This document shows, in pieces, positions 11,234 to 23,489 of a stretch of 64,000 bases of DNA (the first letter of the stretch is position 1; each line of letters begins with the position of its first letter). The notes beneath the pieces were generated by a model. That model saw nothing but the letters and a program-made list of their open reading frames with translations, did not search any database and had not been told where the DNA came from. Source of the stretch: Humulus lupulus (Eukaryota > Streptophyta > Magnoliopsida > Rosales > Cannabaceae); the NCBI RefSeq assembly GCF_963169125.1, contig NC_084801.1, forward strand, positions 114,417,061 to 114,481,060, in the 5' to 3' direction. A program made the translations under genes and the position numbers.

Positions 11234-12246
11234 ATCTTGATCTTGGATTGTGTCCCTTAAAAAAATTTGTAATAGTTTAGAGCCTTTCTTTTTTATGCCC
11301 TTGGGGCAAGAACAATTTACAGCTCGTAAAAGAGCTATTTACATTTGATATTTTTAATACCGTGTTCGACTTTACTTTAATATTATTGCTTTACATCTCT
11401 CAGATCGAAATATTTTAAGCAATTTATATTAAAGGTTTGCTTTTATGTTCGTTTATTTGTACAAACATGTATGTTGGATTTAAGTTCGAGCTTCAATGCG
11501 TTCATGCACTGTTTAGTCAATGTATCCACGTCCGATCTCGTTATTTGTCAAGGTCGCAACTTACTTTTACCATGCACTTCGAAAGTACTTATATGGCGTG
11601 TAAGATAGGTAGTTTAGTTATATCCTGCTTTTCTAGTCACTTTTCCTCGTCCTCGAGTAGCTCCCCAAGGTTGTGAGGTCGAAACTATCTTTTTCCAAGA
11701 TATTCCAGCCTCGATCTCGACTTAATTCGAAGTGGGTTTATTTATATTCCATCTTTCTGTCGATTAGTTTTAGCTTATTTGTTCCAAACTTATTTAGCTC
11801 GTGTTTGGTTTGTAATCCATACACTTATAATTTTGATAATCTGGTTTCATCCAAATAATCTTAGCTAGCGCATATGGTTATATCCAGACTTTATTTTTAA
11901 TAATTTGGTTATGTCCAAATTATCTTAGCTCGCGCATCTGGTTATATCCAGACACTTTTGTTTTTAGAATACACTTTTAACTTTTATGTTGGGTTAACAG
12001 TCCAGACATTTGTTAGTTTTTGTGTATGCTATATTGGAGTTATTTGTTTTTTCAAACTAATGGTATATATACCACTGATGCCCCCTTAATATCCTATGAG
12101 TGAGATCATAGGTTATTAAATTAAGAGAGTTTGCAAAAAATATAACACACTGAAACAAAAATGACCTTTAGTCAAAATTGAACACTTTATTAACAAAAAC
12201 TTTGTAAGGATAGACAAGCATGGTTACATGAGACATCATTCCTACA
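11234..12246. repeat. Non-coding region of element B with CTGG/CCAG motifs and internal purine tract
   Basis: There is no credible gene. Short motifs of the form TGGTTATATCCA recur at about 11870, 11910 (as TGGTTATGTCCA) and 11938, matching the dyad of the 119-121 bp repeats in A, C and D, but a clean array is no longer visible. At 12077-12087 the minus strand reads TAAGGGGGCATCAG, a purine tract in the position of the internal tracts of A and C. Confidence 0.5.
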
Positions 12247-13706
12247 CTATTGATAGTAAGGTCATAGATGTTCGCCATTCCAAGTTCGTGGTACCAATTC
12301 TCCGTTTAATCTCGCCAATTTATAGATGCCAGGTCAAATAACTGACTCAATTTGGTAAGGTCCTTCCCAATTAGGCCCAAGTACTCCAGCAGTCGGGTCC
12401 CTTGTAGCTAGGAACACACGCCTTAACACCAAGTCTCCCAATCTGAACTTCCTGTCCTGAACCTTTTTATTGAAATATCGGGTAGCTCACTGTTGATATA
12501 CTGCATTCCTCAATTGAGCTTCATCTCGCCTTTCTTCAATAAGGTCTAGACTTACTTCGAGCTGGGATTGGTTCTAGGCTTGATCATAAGCATGACTTTG
12601 AATAGTGGGTATTTCGACCTCGATTGGTAACATGGCCTGCACCCATATGCCAGGGAACAAGGGGTATGCCCTGTTGAAGTACGAGTTGTAGTTCGATATG
12701 CCCACAAAACTTGGGGTAACTCCTCGGGCCATTTTCCCTTAGCTTCTTCTAACTTCTTTTTCATAGAACTCTTGAGAGTCTTATTTACTGCTTCGACTTG
12801 GCCATTTGCTTGGGGATGGGAAAGGGAGGAGAAGCTTTTTATTATCCCATTTTTTTCACAAAAATGGGTGAATAGTGTACTGTCCAATTGAGTACCGTTA
12901 TCTGATACTATTTTCCTTGGCATTCCATATCGAAAGATGATGTTTTTCACCACAAAATCCAAGACTTTTTTCGAGGTAATTATTGCCAGAGGTTCGTCCT
13001 CGGTCCATTTTGTAAAATAATCAACCGCGACCACTGCATACTTTACTCCACCTTTGCCGGTTGGCAACGAGCCTATAAGATCGACTCCCCACACCACAAA
13101 TGGCCATGGGGAAGTCATCATGGTTAGCTCGGATGGAGGAGCTCATGGAATTGTAGCAAATTGCTGGCATTTATCGCATTTCTGGACATACTCGAATGCG
13201 TCTGCTTTGATAGTGGGCCAGAAGTATCCTTGTCTTATAATTTTCTTTGATAGGCTATCCCCCCTTGTATGGTCTCCACAAAATCCTTCATGAATTTCTT
13301 CTAGGATTTTCTTGGCCTCGGGTGGAGTCACACATCGGAGTAATGGCATAAAATATCCTCTCTGATATAACCTTCCTTCAACAATAGTGTATCTGGGAAT
13401 CTGACACATCAGTTTCCAAGCCTTGTTCCATTCTACTGGGAGAATGTCGGTTTCGAGGTAATAAACTATTGGGGTCATCCAGGTTGGTTCGGAGCCTATC
13501 ATGCATACATCTTCCTGTTCAGGCTCGCTAATACTAGGAGTCGACAGGTGCTCAATAGGCACTACGTTTAGCGCATCGACCTCGTTGGATGTGGCGAGTC
13601 TGGCTAAGGCATCCGCATTTGAGTTTTTCTCTCGAGGAACCTGCTCTATCATATAGAACTCGAAATTTCCGAGTGCCGCTTTTGTTTTTTCTAGATATGC
13701 GACCAT
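12247..13706 (-). pseudogene. Integrase of element B (broken)
   Basis: Integrase inserts the cDNA into host DNA. Reading leftward from 13706: the end of the archaeal-type RNase H (QVPREKNSNADALARLA), linker, zinc-binding region (HEGFCGDHTRG, then QKCDKCQQF), and a core with all three acidic residues visible (VDYFTKW, SDNGTQLDS, GQVEAVNK in the piece 13121-12552). The C-terminus shifts frame after HTPCSLAYG and resumes to the TWNGEHL..YYQ stop at 12247-12249. A stop near 13143 separates the zinc region from the core. No intact protein remains. Confidence 0.85.
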
Positions 13707-15250
13707 CTTTGTGCCACAAGCCTAATATTCCCCTAGGATTTGGTTAACCACCAACTGTGAATCATTGTAGCAATTTATTACCTTGGCCTTGAGCTCTTTG
13801 GCTATTCGGAGTCCTGCCAATAGAGCTTCGTACTCAGCCTCATTGTTAGATGCTTCGAAGCTAAATCTCAAGGAAGAGTGAAATCAACTTCCAGCCGGAG
13901 TGATTAATATAATCCCTACCCCCGATCCATTTTCATTGGAAGATCCATCGATGTAAAGTTTCCACAACTCGTGGGCTGGGGTTACAACTTCGTCATCAGA
14001 CACTCCCGTACATTCCACAATGAAGTCTGCCAGGGCCTAGCCTTTTATGGTCATTCTTGGATGATACGTGATCTTGAACTGCCCGAGCTCAACAACCCAT
14101 TTTAACAATCTACCTGAGGCCTCTGGTTTGGACAAGACTTGCCGTAGTGGTTGGTCAGTCAGCACATGGATGGGGTGTGCTTGGAAGTAAGGTCGAAGTT
14201 TTCAAGATGAGTGGATCAGGCTGAGAGCCAGTTTTTCCATTATTGGGTATCTCGATTCTGCCCCCAGTAACCTTTTGCTGACATAATACACTAGTTTTTT
14301 CACCTTCTCGTCTTCTCGGACGAGCACAGCACTGATGGTGTGCTCGGTTGTAGCGAGATACAAGTATAAGACTTCTCCCGCGATAGGTTTCGACAAGATC
14401 AGGGGTTCCACAAGATGTTTCTTTAGTTCCTGGAATGCGAGCTCGCATTCCTCTGTCCATTCGAATTTTTTGCCCCCTCTCAAAAGGTTGAAAAATGGCA
14501 GACATCGATCCGTAGATTTAGAGATAAACCTACTTAATGCCACCATCCGTCCGATTAAGCTTTGGACATCTTTATGCTTTCAAAGTGAGGGCATGTTGAT
14601 TAACGCCTGGATCTTGTCAGGATTAACCTCTATTCCTCGCGCGTTCACTATGAAGCCCAGAAACTTCCCCAACGATACTCCAAAAGAGCATTTTGGGGGG
14701 TTGAGTTTCATGTTGTATTTCTGTAGACGGCAATGCATTCTTTGAGGTCATCCACATGGTTATTGTTATGTTTAGATTTGACTAACATATCATCAACATA
14801 CACTTCCATGTTATTACCTATCTGCTCGGAGAACATCCTGTTTACAAGCCTTTGGTATGTCGCTCCAGCATTTTTAAGCCCAAAAGGCATGACATTGTAA
14901 CAATACAGCCCTTTATCTGTTACAAAACTCGTATGCTCTTGGTCTGGTGCATGCATGGCGATCTGGTTATATCTAGAATAAGCATCCATGAATGACATAA
15001 GACCATGCCTAGCCGTGGCATCTACGAGCTCATCGATTCGAGGTAGGGGAAAGCAATCCTTAAGGCATGCCTTGTTGAGATTGGAGTAGTCAATGTAAGT
15101 TCGCCATGTTCTGTTAGGTTTCGGAACCAAAACCGGGTTGGCGACCCAATCAGGGTAGAAGGCGCCTCGTATAAATCAATTCGCCTTTAACCTGTCGACT
15201 TCTTCCTTCAAGGCTTTCTTCCTATCATCGTCCAGGAGTCTTCATTTTTG
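13707..15250 (-). pseudogene. Reverse transcriptase and RNase H regions of element B (broken)
   Basis: The RT piece 15130-14708 includes VPKPN, YIDYSNLNKACLKDCFPLPRID, MPFGLKNAGATYQRLVNRMF and the catalytic YVDDMLVKS. The first RNase H piece is 14546-14202 (SRFISKSTDRCLPFFNLLRG, then YLATTEHTISAVLVRE, KRLLGAESRYP). As in D, the usual first catalytic aspartate of the retroviral-type RNase H is not seen. The following archaeal-type RNase H (13707-14010) shows the FDGSSN-like and [14 protein letters not shown] regions on the minus strand, split by stops. Several frameshifts interrupt the frame between these pieces. Confidence 0.82.
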
Positions 15251-15376
15251 CTGCTTCGGGGGGAAGCTCTTGTCAATGTTAAGTGCATGGCTTATCACAT
15301 TCAGACTTATCCCTTCCATGTCCGAATGTGACCATGCGAAAACATCCTAGTTCACCCTCAAGAAGCAAATTAATTG

Positions 15377-16204
15377 CTACTTTGTTTTTTCTGAAAGGTT
15401 TTTCCCCACCTTCACAGTTTTTGGGGGATCAAATTCTTCGAGCTTGACCTCTTCGAGCTCCTCTAGCGACTCGAGGTCAGCTCTTTCCTCTATTCTTAGA
15501 TCAATCTCTTCGTCTATTTTGAAGATTTTCCCATCCTTATTCTGAATAACAATAAGTGTTTGTGCACTTGTTTGCTTTTTCCCTCTAATGGAAATGTTGT
15601 AGCATTCCCTCCCTGCGAGCTGGTCCCCTTTCAGAGTCCCGATGCCACTAGAAGTTGGGAACTTGATGGCCAGATGCCTAACGGATGAAACTGCGCCCAG
15701 CCCTACTAGGGCGGGTCTCCCGAGCAGTACGTTATAGGCCGATGGGAGATCCATCGCGACAAATTCCATCATCTTGGTTACCGAGACTGGGTAGTCTCCC
15801 AAGGTTACAGGGAGTTCGATGGATCCCATACAGGCAATCCCTTCTCCTGAAAAGTCGTACAATGTAGTTGCACAGGCTTTTAGGTCATGAAGCACGAGTC
15901 CCATCTTTTCTAAAGTGGCTTTGTAGAGGATATTTACCGAGCTCCCGTTATCAATCAGCACTCGGTGTACCCTCTTGTTCACAAGCTGAAGGGTGATGAC
16001 CAGGGGGTCATTATGGGGGAACTGGACATGAGACGCATCCTCTTCAGTAAAGGTTATGGGTTGTGTTTCAACCCTTTGTTGTTTCGGAGCTCTAGGTTCA
16101 GGTTCGTAGGGAGAACCGTCACCAATTTTTAACTCATTAACATATCTTTTCTGAGCGTTCTTGCCCGATCCTACGATGTGAGGTCCCCCCGAGATGGTCA
16201 TCAC
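15377..16204 (-). pseudogene. Protease domain of element B
   Basis: A 275-codon open piece. It starts with the SGGPHIVG...QKRYVNELK segment found at the gag/protease join of D, then FTEEDASHVQFPHNDPLVI, then the aspartic protease motif VLIDNGSSVNILY (Asp-Asn-Gly in place of Asp-Thr-Gly, as in D) and the second conserved block YNVLLGRPAL. Retroviral-type proteases mature the polyprotein. It is open here but isolated from RT by frameshifts, so it cannot be expressed as part of a normal polyprotein. Confidence 0.82.
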
Positions 16205-17790
16205 ATCCTCTCCATCAATCAGAGGGGGTCGCTCATCCTCTCGAGGTCAAGAGTTATTGTTTTGGGCAGGTGGTAAAGTTGTTGCCCTTTGGCCGACAGA
16301 AGCTTGGTTGGGGTTTCAGTTTCTTACATATTGCCCGAAATATCCCCTCGAGATCAATCCATCGATCTCATCTTTCAACAGTCGACACTCATCAGTTGTA
16401 TGTCTGATGTCTCGGTGGAATCTGCAGTACTTGTTGGAGTCTCTTTTCGCCTTTTGGTTCCTCATGGGATCAGGTTATCTGAAAGGGACCTAGTTTTCAT
16501 TAGCCAGGTAGATATTCTCCTGAGACTCATTGAGCTCAGTATACACTTTGTATACAGAGAAGTACCTTTCCCCTTTCTTCTTCTTTCCCCCATACGCCTC
16601 GGGGTTATTCCATTCATTTTTCTTTCTCATAGAAGGGTTGTCCCCGGGGGGTTTTGAAGTCATAGGATCCACCGAGGTCAAGGCAGAGTTTGTGTTTGCT
16701 GTAGTTACGGGCTGAGAGGTCATAAACAAGGCTGACTTCGCCTCTTCTACATTAACAAACCTCTGAGCTCATCGATTGAACTCGGTTAAGGACCTTATAG
16801 GCTTCCTCTGCAAATCTTACCATAGAGGACTTCCAGGCATTACTCCAGCTCGAACAGCCATTAAATGACCACTATCATCGACATCACGAGCTCAAGCGAC
16901 TTCCAAATCAAACCTTGTGAGATAACCTTTCAGTGACTCATTTGGCTGCTGTCAGACATTGGTTAAGGCAGAAGCCTTGGGCCTAATGCCGGCCATGGCT
17001 TTGAATTATTTCTTGAAATCTCTCGATAGTTGATCCCAAGAAGCAATCGAATGTCTTTTGTATTTTTTAAACCAGTTTTTTGATGGTCCCATGAGAGAGG
17101 CTGGGAACAACATACACCTAAGCTCGTAGCCCACATTACTGGCTCGCATAATCATGTTGAACGTGCTTAAGTGATTGTATGGATCTGAATTTCCATCAAA
17201 TGGCGGGACATGGGGAATTCTAAATCCTTGAGGAAACGGGGTCTTGGAGATGTGCGGGGCAAAGGGCTCGAGTTCCTCATCGAACTCTTTGTCCCGTTCC
17301 CGGCTTCGTTCATTCTACAAGAGCCTAAATGCTCTTTCCAACTTCTCAATCCTTTCTTGGACTGGATCTATGGGAGGTATAACCTGAATCTAGGGGAACT
17401 GGTTATCGTTGATTACAACTCCAATTCCCCGCCTCGGCGCAGGATGTTTGCGCCCGTTGAGATGATCTCTCAGATCTAGATTTGGGGGATTATCACGTCC
17501 CCTATTATGGTTTAAATGTTCCCATAAATCTGGGTGATCTCCTCGATTTCTAGTGTTCCTAGGCTCCGGGTTATATATACTCACGGATCTAGTGTCACCC
17601 AAGCTTTTGCTGACATGGCTCATTGCATGATTATTACGAGATAGGTTTCTTGCTAGTCTCCTTGTCTCAATAGTTTGAGATCGAGACAATTGGCTCCTCG
17701 TGGGATGGGGACCCCTATGCTCCCTAGCAGTTTCTTCATTCCCATGTCTTTGCCCAGCTCGCCTTTCCCTATCACGATGGGCTGGTTGAA
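16205..17790 (-). pseudogene. gag of element B, N-terminus missing
   Basis: Reading leftward, the pieces match D gag from its Arg-rich middle (RDHLNGRKHPAPRR, DLWEHLNHNRGRDNPPNLD) through the capsid-like region near 17200-16750 (FPMSRHLM..., with stops) to the ENIYLANENxVP region at 16500. The start and the first ~200 codons are missing at the breakpoint with element C. Multiple stops and frame changes are present. No zinc knuckle is recognisable. Confidence 0.7.
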
Positions 17791-19529
17791 ATATTGTACG
17801 TACCACAGACTACGATCAAAAGCTAGGCCCTTGCTGATTTCATGGCTGAATGCACCGGATTTTAAGAGGAGCTTTTGAAAGAACCAGTACAGATGTTTTG
17901 GAGAATATTCGTGGATGGCTCCTCTAATGAGAATGGATCCGAAGCTAGGATCATATTGATTTCTCCAGAAGGGCATCGATTCCATACCGCGCTACGATTC
18001 AAGTTCGAGGCATCGAACAACGAAGCCGAGTACGAGGCTTTGTTAGCTATGCTTAGAGTGGCAAAGGAATTGAAGGTCAGGGCCATCCAGTGTTATAGTG
18101 ATTCCCAGCTCATGGTCAATCAAGTGTTAGGGGAATACCAAGCACAGGGTACCAAGATGGCAGCTTACCTAGCCAAGGTGAAGAAAGAGCTATCAGAATT
18201 TGAGTATGGCATCGTCGAACAGATCCCTCGTGAGCAGAGCTAACGCAGACGCTCTGGCGAAGCTCGCCACCTCTAAGGAAGCTGAGACTTTGAACGTAGT
18301 ACCGGTGGAATTCTTGGAAAATCCAAGCATAGCAGAAACCATGATGGAGTTCGAGATGATCAACACTAGGCCGACCTAGATGACCCCCATGATAGAATAT
18401 CTTACAATAGGGAAGCTGCCTGAAGAAAGAAAAGACGCGAGAAGGATACTCTATCAAGCTCCAAGATATGTAGTAGTGGATGGAAATTTATACCGACGTG
18501 GCCATTCCTTGCCTCTGCTACGGTGTATTCTACCAGAGGAGGCTAAATCTATTCTGCAAGAGGTGCATGAAGGCATATGTGGGGATCATGCTAGGGGGCA
18601 AAACCTGGCCTTAAAAATATTAAGGCAGGATTATTTTTGGCCCACATTAACAAAAGATTCCATCTCCTATGTTTGAAATTGTAAAAAATGCCAACGATTC
18701 GCCACAGTTGCACGAGCTTCGCCGGTCGAGCTAACAATGACCTCATCCACGTGCCCATTTGCAGTGTGGGGAAATGATTTAATGGGAGCTTTACCTACGG
18801 GAAAGGGAGGAGTTCGTCATGCGGTGGTGGCCATTGATTATTTCACGAAGTGGGTAGAGGTCGAGCCTTTGGCAACCATCACCTCAAAAAGAGTCCTCGA
18901 CTTTGTGATTAAGAGCATTGTGTGCCGATTTGGGCTTCCTAAGAAGACTGTGTTAGATAATGGAACTCATTCGACAGTGATCTCTTCACTGAGTTCTGTG
19001 AAAAGCACAGCATAGTTAAAAGTTTCTCCTCGGTTGCGTACCCGCAGGCCAATGGGCAAGTCGAGGCCATGAATAAGACCTTCAAGGCAAATCTTAAGAA
19101 GAGGTTAGACGAGGCCAAGGGAGTCTGGCCTGAGCAGCTCCCATAGGTACTATGGGTGTAGCGGACACCACGCACAGGCTCCAAACATTCAGCCAGGAGC
19201 GGAATAATGAGTTGCTCAATGCGTATCTCAACCTAATTGATGAGAAATGAGAGGATTCACAACTACAGCTCGCGCATTACCAGCAAAAAATCACTCATTA
19301 TTTTAATTCCAAGGTCAACAGGCGTAGTTTTGGTTTGGGCGACCTAGTCCTCTGAAGGGTCTTTTTGGCAAACAAGGACCCAAAAGACGGTGCTTTAGGT
19401 CTAAACTGGGAAGGGCCCTATCAAATAGTGGAGGTCGTGCATCAAGTAACTTTCAAATTAGCTCAACTTAGTGGAGAAACAGTCCCACAGACTTGGAATG
19501 CCATGCACCCGAAGAAGTATTATCAATGA
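17790..19529 (+). pseudogene. RNase H (archaeal type) and integrase of element C/E (broken)
   Basis: Homology to D begins around EILYVPQTTIK with a TAG shortly after. The archaeal-type RNase H follows (FVDGSSNENGS at ~17910, [27 protein letters not shown]). A small deletion in REQNANAD at ~18240 shifts frame. The integrase part has GHSLPLLRCILPEEAK, the HEGICGDHARG zinc region, a broken second zinc-knuckle Cys region (YV-stop-NCKKC), DYFTKW, DNGTH and GQVEAMNK in different frames, and ends TWNAMHPKKYYQ with TGA at 19527-19529. Not functional. Confidence 0.85.
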
Positions 19530-19687
19530 TGATACCATCCATCCATGTAAGGCTTAGTTATAAACGCCATTTGATTAAGAAATGAAGGGATCATTATGTG
19601 TTTCTTGTCTTTCATATAGTTTATTTATGTATCAGTTCGTGTGATAACATTTGTCCAAGCAACCGAAAAAGTTCACTCTTTGGTTAC

Positions 19688-20249
19688 TTGGGGGGCATAT
19701 AACCCGAGATAGATCAGAACATTTAAAATCCTGGATATAACCAGGTACAAAACTATCTTGGATACAACCAGGTCCAAAACTTAGAAGTTAGTAAAATTGA
19801 TTAATCGATGTTTTTCTTTTAAGAAAACACGAGGTGTCAATAAACCTAGCACGAACTAAGTTTGAAATATTTAAAATCATGGATACAACCAGGTCCAAAA
19901 CTTAGAAGTTAGTAAAATTGATTAATCGATATTTTTTTTTAAAAAAACACGAGGTGTCAATTAACCTGACACGAACTAAGTTTTAAATCATTAAAAATCC
20001 TGGATACAACCAGGTCCAAAACTTAGAATTTGGCAAAAATGAAAATTCGATGGCTTCCTTCGAAGCTCGAGATAGCAGTAAACCTAACAAGGAGTAATTT
20101 TGAAATATTTAAAATCTCGGATATAACCGAGTCCAAGGCTTAATACTTAACAGGTATGATATAAATCAGCACATTAATTTTGGATATAACCAAATTCAAA
20201 ATATCTATCCCAATCTGAAAGTCGATTCCTAAGATTTTGAGTGTGCAAG
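19688..20249 (+). repeat. Internal purine tract and ~121-bp tandem repeats of element C/E
   Basis: TTGGGGGGCATAT at 19688-19700 matches the purine tract before the 3' LTRs. It is followed by units containing GGATACAACCAGGTCCAAAA at about 19760, 19881 and 20002 and a diverged unit (GGATATAACCGAG) near 20119, giving a ~121-bp period. Each unit also has an ACACGAGGTGTCAA-like segment and CACGAACTAAGTTT. The array is cut at 20254 by insertion of element D. Confidence 0.85.
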
Positions 20250-20254
20250 TCTAG

Positions 20255-21012
20255 TGTACGCCCTAATTTTCCCACGGGCTGATTAGCAAGCTGAGTTGCG
20301 ACCTAATCATGATTATCTCGTGGACATCCCCAAGACCAGAGCTTCCGTCATAAGGTCGTACCTCCTTAGCTCGAGGAAACCCAAGGGTTCGCCAAGATTG
20401 CCCAAGACTTGAGCCTGGACTCTGAAGGCCGAAGGTCGAGTTAAGTATCCAACTCATGGTACGAGCTGAATATGGAGGCTATGACCCTTTGTAAAGTTAA
20501 CACACGCAAGGTAAACGTGCATATATCAGACATCACGTGCCTGATATGCCCCTGACTTCTCGGACACGCAGCAGGAACGTGTGTATTCAGACACCCACGA
20601 CTGGGTTGGGCCGTGCGGCCCATTATCTCCTTACCTATCGATTTGACCACACTTATGTGTCAGGTTTAGGAATTAATCATGAATGTCACAGAGTTGATAT
20701 GATAGGTAAGAAGGTCACGGGATGACCTTCTTACCAACTCCCAGGTGCCTTCTCCTGTAAATATGGAGACCTTGGGAGTTGATGGGGGTTGGATTATCTC
20801 TTGTAAGAAATATCCTGTAATCATATTCCCATAATAGAGCAATAATATTGACTAGTGGAGCAGAAGGATTTTAACCTTTGAACCACTTAAAAACCATGTC
20901 TTGAATCACCTTTCCATTTCCTAAGATCATATATCTGTTTCGGTTCATTATTAGCACTATTCCCTTTCTCTTCCTTTCTTAAATTACCTGTTGGCGAAGA
21001 ACCGCATCAACA
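20255..21012 (+). repeat. 5' LTR of element D
   Basis: It starts TGTACGCCCTAATTTTCCC and ends GAACCGCATCAACA. It is equal in length to the 3' LTR at 33755-34512. The position of the TATA box reads CTGTAAAT (20755-20762) where the 3' LTR has CTATAAAT. Confidence 0.95.
20755..20762 (+). promoter_or_regulatory. Mutated TATA box of the D 5' LTR
   Basis: CTGTAAAT here against CTATAAAT in the 3' LTR (34255-34262) and the same box in A's LTR. One A-to-G change hits the key TATA position, which should weaken transcription of the element from this LTR. Confidence 0.6.
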
Positions 21013-21015
21013 ATT

Positions 21016-21034
21016 TGGTGCTTTCATTGAGAGC
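21016..21034 (+). promoter_or_regulatory. Primer binding site of element D
   Basis: TGGTGCTTTCATTGAGAGC begins three bases after the 5' LTR, identical to the site in element A. It is not an initiator-Met site, and I do not recognise the tRNA. Confidence 0.75.
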
Positions 21035-21068
21035 AAGTCCGATTCAGTGCTGTCGCAAACATCCAACT

Positions 21069-23486
21069 ATGGTGACAACTCGATCCAGGCACGGTAACGA
21101 GGCAGAGCAACATGATGGGTAGGAGGCTCATCATACTGCCACCCCTGGTGAACAAGTTCCTGAAGTCCAGCAGCAGCCAGGAAAACAGCCGGCGGGCCAA
21201 GACGACACCGGAAGTTTGGCGCCTCGGCCGCCTAACCCGAACCCATGTTATTACACTGCGGTGGAAATGGAGAATGCTCAGCTGAGGAGCCAGCTAGCAA
21301 TAGCTAGTCAGCAGATCAAGGATGTGCTGGCCCGACTACCCCCTCTCACAACCGACGTTAACGTCGGAGAGAGGCAAGGCGAGGCTTCTAAGTCTCGCCG
21401 GGGTAATCAGTCCAGGCGTAGCCGTTCAGACAGACTTCCGACGCCCAACTCCACTCCTTCATCACACCATCGAGAGGCAGACTTCAGAGGAATGCCTAGA
21501 GCCGAACAACAGAAATACAGCCGTTCGGTCAGAACGTCGACTCCTAGCTCCCAACCGTCCTCAAGCGCGCCCAGGAGAGCTCGAGGAAATTCCCGAAGGA
21601 GATCCGGGGAGGGCTCACAGCATCAGCCCATCCCTAACAACCGTCCTGCACCTCGTCCAGATTGCCAGGTGCGGGACCAGTGGGTTGGCAGGGCCGAAAG
21701 GCCCCCACCGAATCTAATCCGACCTGACGGAACCAGGATCGCCTCTCCAATCAGGCATCCTCCGTCTCCGATCAGGTATCCGTCTCCTCCTCGACCCGTT
21801 CGAGATATTCCTGCCTGCGGAGGTAGAAGGAGAGATCCACCATCAGCTGGACCTTCCCGGCATAGCAGGGCGCCAGGGGAAAGCCCAAGTCCTCACCACC
21901 AAAGGCAGACTCCAAGCCTATCTAGCAGGAGTCACTGGACCGGCAGTCGCCGGAGTGATCTCTCTGGGGGAGACCTGCGCCAGCGTTTGAGTTCAGTGCA
22001 AAGTCCTCGAGCCACCCAAGGAGGCGACCTTCTAGATCACCTCAACTCCCATAGAGGGGAGCAGGTGGAAGGAGATAGCCACGCTCGCTCAGGGGGGGCC
22101 CTGTCCGAGGTACGTAACGGAGGGAATGCCCTAAATAACCTATCTCAAAATAGGAGGGGCAATAACCCACCAAATATGTACAATGGATCCGGAGCTGTTG
22201 AACAGCCCCGGAATAACCAAGGACACCAGGACCAAACCCTCGAACGCCTAACTCAGATGGAGGAGCTGATGAGGAAGCTCCTGACGGAGAAAGAAAAAGA
22301 TGAGTACGATTCAGGGGACGAGATGGAACTCTTCGCCCCCAGTATAGCAGCAATGGTGTACCCATCTAGTTTCTGTATGCCTCACTTGTCAAAGTTCAAT
22401 GGGGACGGAGACCCATCGGACCACCTAGGGATGTTCAACACCCTCATGATGGCCCATAACATTGGCCCCGAGCTGAGATGTTTAATCTTCCCTTCCACAC
22501 TGACTGGACCTGCCAGGCAGTGGTTCAAACAAGGTAAAAAGCAGTCAATCAACTCCTGGAAGACTTTCTCGGCAGATTTCAAAAGGGCATTCTGAGCCTC
22601 CCAGGCCGCCCGCGTGCAGGCCGACTCCCTGGCTAACGTGAGGCAGCAGCCCAGTGAGACTCTGAAGGCCTGCCTGAGCAGATTTGCGAATGTCGCTGCT
22701 CGAGCCAGAGATGCAGATGATAGCTCCATGCTCATGGACATGAGAACTGGAATCCTCATTGGAGGAGATCTCTGGAAGGATATACAAAGGAAGGGAGTCA
22801 GCTCGGTTAACGAATTCCTTAACAGGGCCCAAGAATGGATTAACTTGGAGGAGGTCGAAGCATCAGCTGCGGGAACCAGCCAGGCCCCCGAACAGACCAC
22901 TGGAGTGGGGACGGAGGTCGTGGCAGTGACCTAGAACGTCACACCGAACAACCAGCTCGGAGGAGGCAAAAGAAAGGGGAATGGTGAAGGCAGCCAACAC
23001 GGTCAAAAGAAGAATAAGTCCATAGACAAGTTTAAGCCCGTCTTCGCGACTTATACCGAGCTCACCCAGTCTAGGGAGAATATCTTCCTAGCCAACTCTA
23101 CTCGAGTCCCCTGGAAGAGGCCGAAACCATTAAAGCACCACAAGGGGAAGAGAGACGCTTCCAAGTTTTGTCGTTTTCATAACGATGTTGGCCAAAATAT
23201 CGACGATTGTAGACATCTAAAGGATGAGATCGAGACTCTCATTCGAGCCGGCCCCTTGGCTCAATACGCACTGAAAAGGGTTCCAGCAAGTCGACCTGCC
23301 CCTGAAGTCCCAGCCAGTCAGCCCGGGTCTCGGGTAAACCAGGATGTACCTCCTCCTGTGGTAGGAGGAGAGATATCCACCATCTCTGGAGGTCCACACA
23401 TGGCCGGCATGAGCAGAGGCGCCCAGAAGAGATACGTGAACGAACTAAAGGCTCATAACGGAGTGGAGTTCGTCCCAGAACAGCGT
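21069..23486 (+). pseudogene. gag of element D, with in-frame stops
   Basis: The ATG at 21069 (MVTTRSRHG) is 35 bp after the primer binding site. All later gag-pol pieces up to 26224 stay in this one frame, so gag and pol were a single ORF. Visible parts: a short helix (ENAQLRSQLAIASQQ), a long Arg/Ser/Pro-rich region, a coiled stretch (LERLTQMEELMRKLL), the gag core (FNGDGDPSDHLGMFNTLM, ARQWFKQ, then LSRFANVAARA and NEFLNRAQEWI), and a CRFHNDVGQNIDDCRHLKDEIE zinc-like segment near 23170. Stops are at 21120 (TAG), 22593 (TGA), 22932 (TAG) and 23487 (TAG). Element A has CAG at the first site, so that stop is a C-to-T change. Confidence 0.9.
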
Positions 23487-23489
23487 TAG

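Larger units (their letters stand above)
7752..17790 (-). mobile_element. Element B: second Tat-type Ty3/gypsy subfamily, 5' end lost
   Basis: A minus-strand element. Reading leftward: truncated gag (about 17790-16205), protease, RT, RNase H, integrase (to 12247), a G5 purine tract and CTGG/CCAG repeats, antisense exons 2-4 (9439-11233 on the plus strand), a foreign LTR piece (8834-9379), internal sequence, polypurine tract, and 3' LTR (7752-8579). The 5' LTR and first part of gag are missing, cut at about 17790 where plus-strand element C begins. Its proteins diverge clearly from D, and many stops and frameshifts show it is old. Confidence 0.85.

Noticed and set aside
18939..19184. Minus-strand ORF over the C integrase
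   Set aside because: It is a shadow of the broken integrase on the plus strand.
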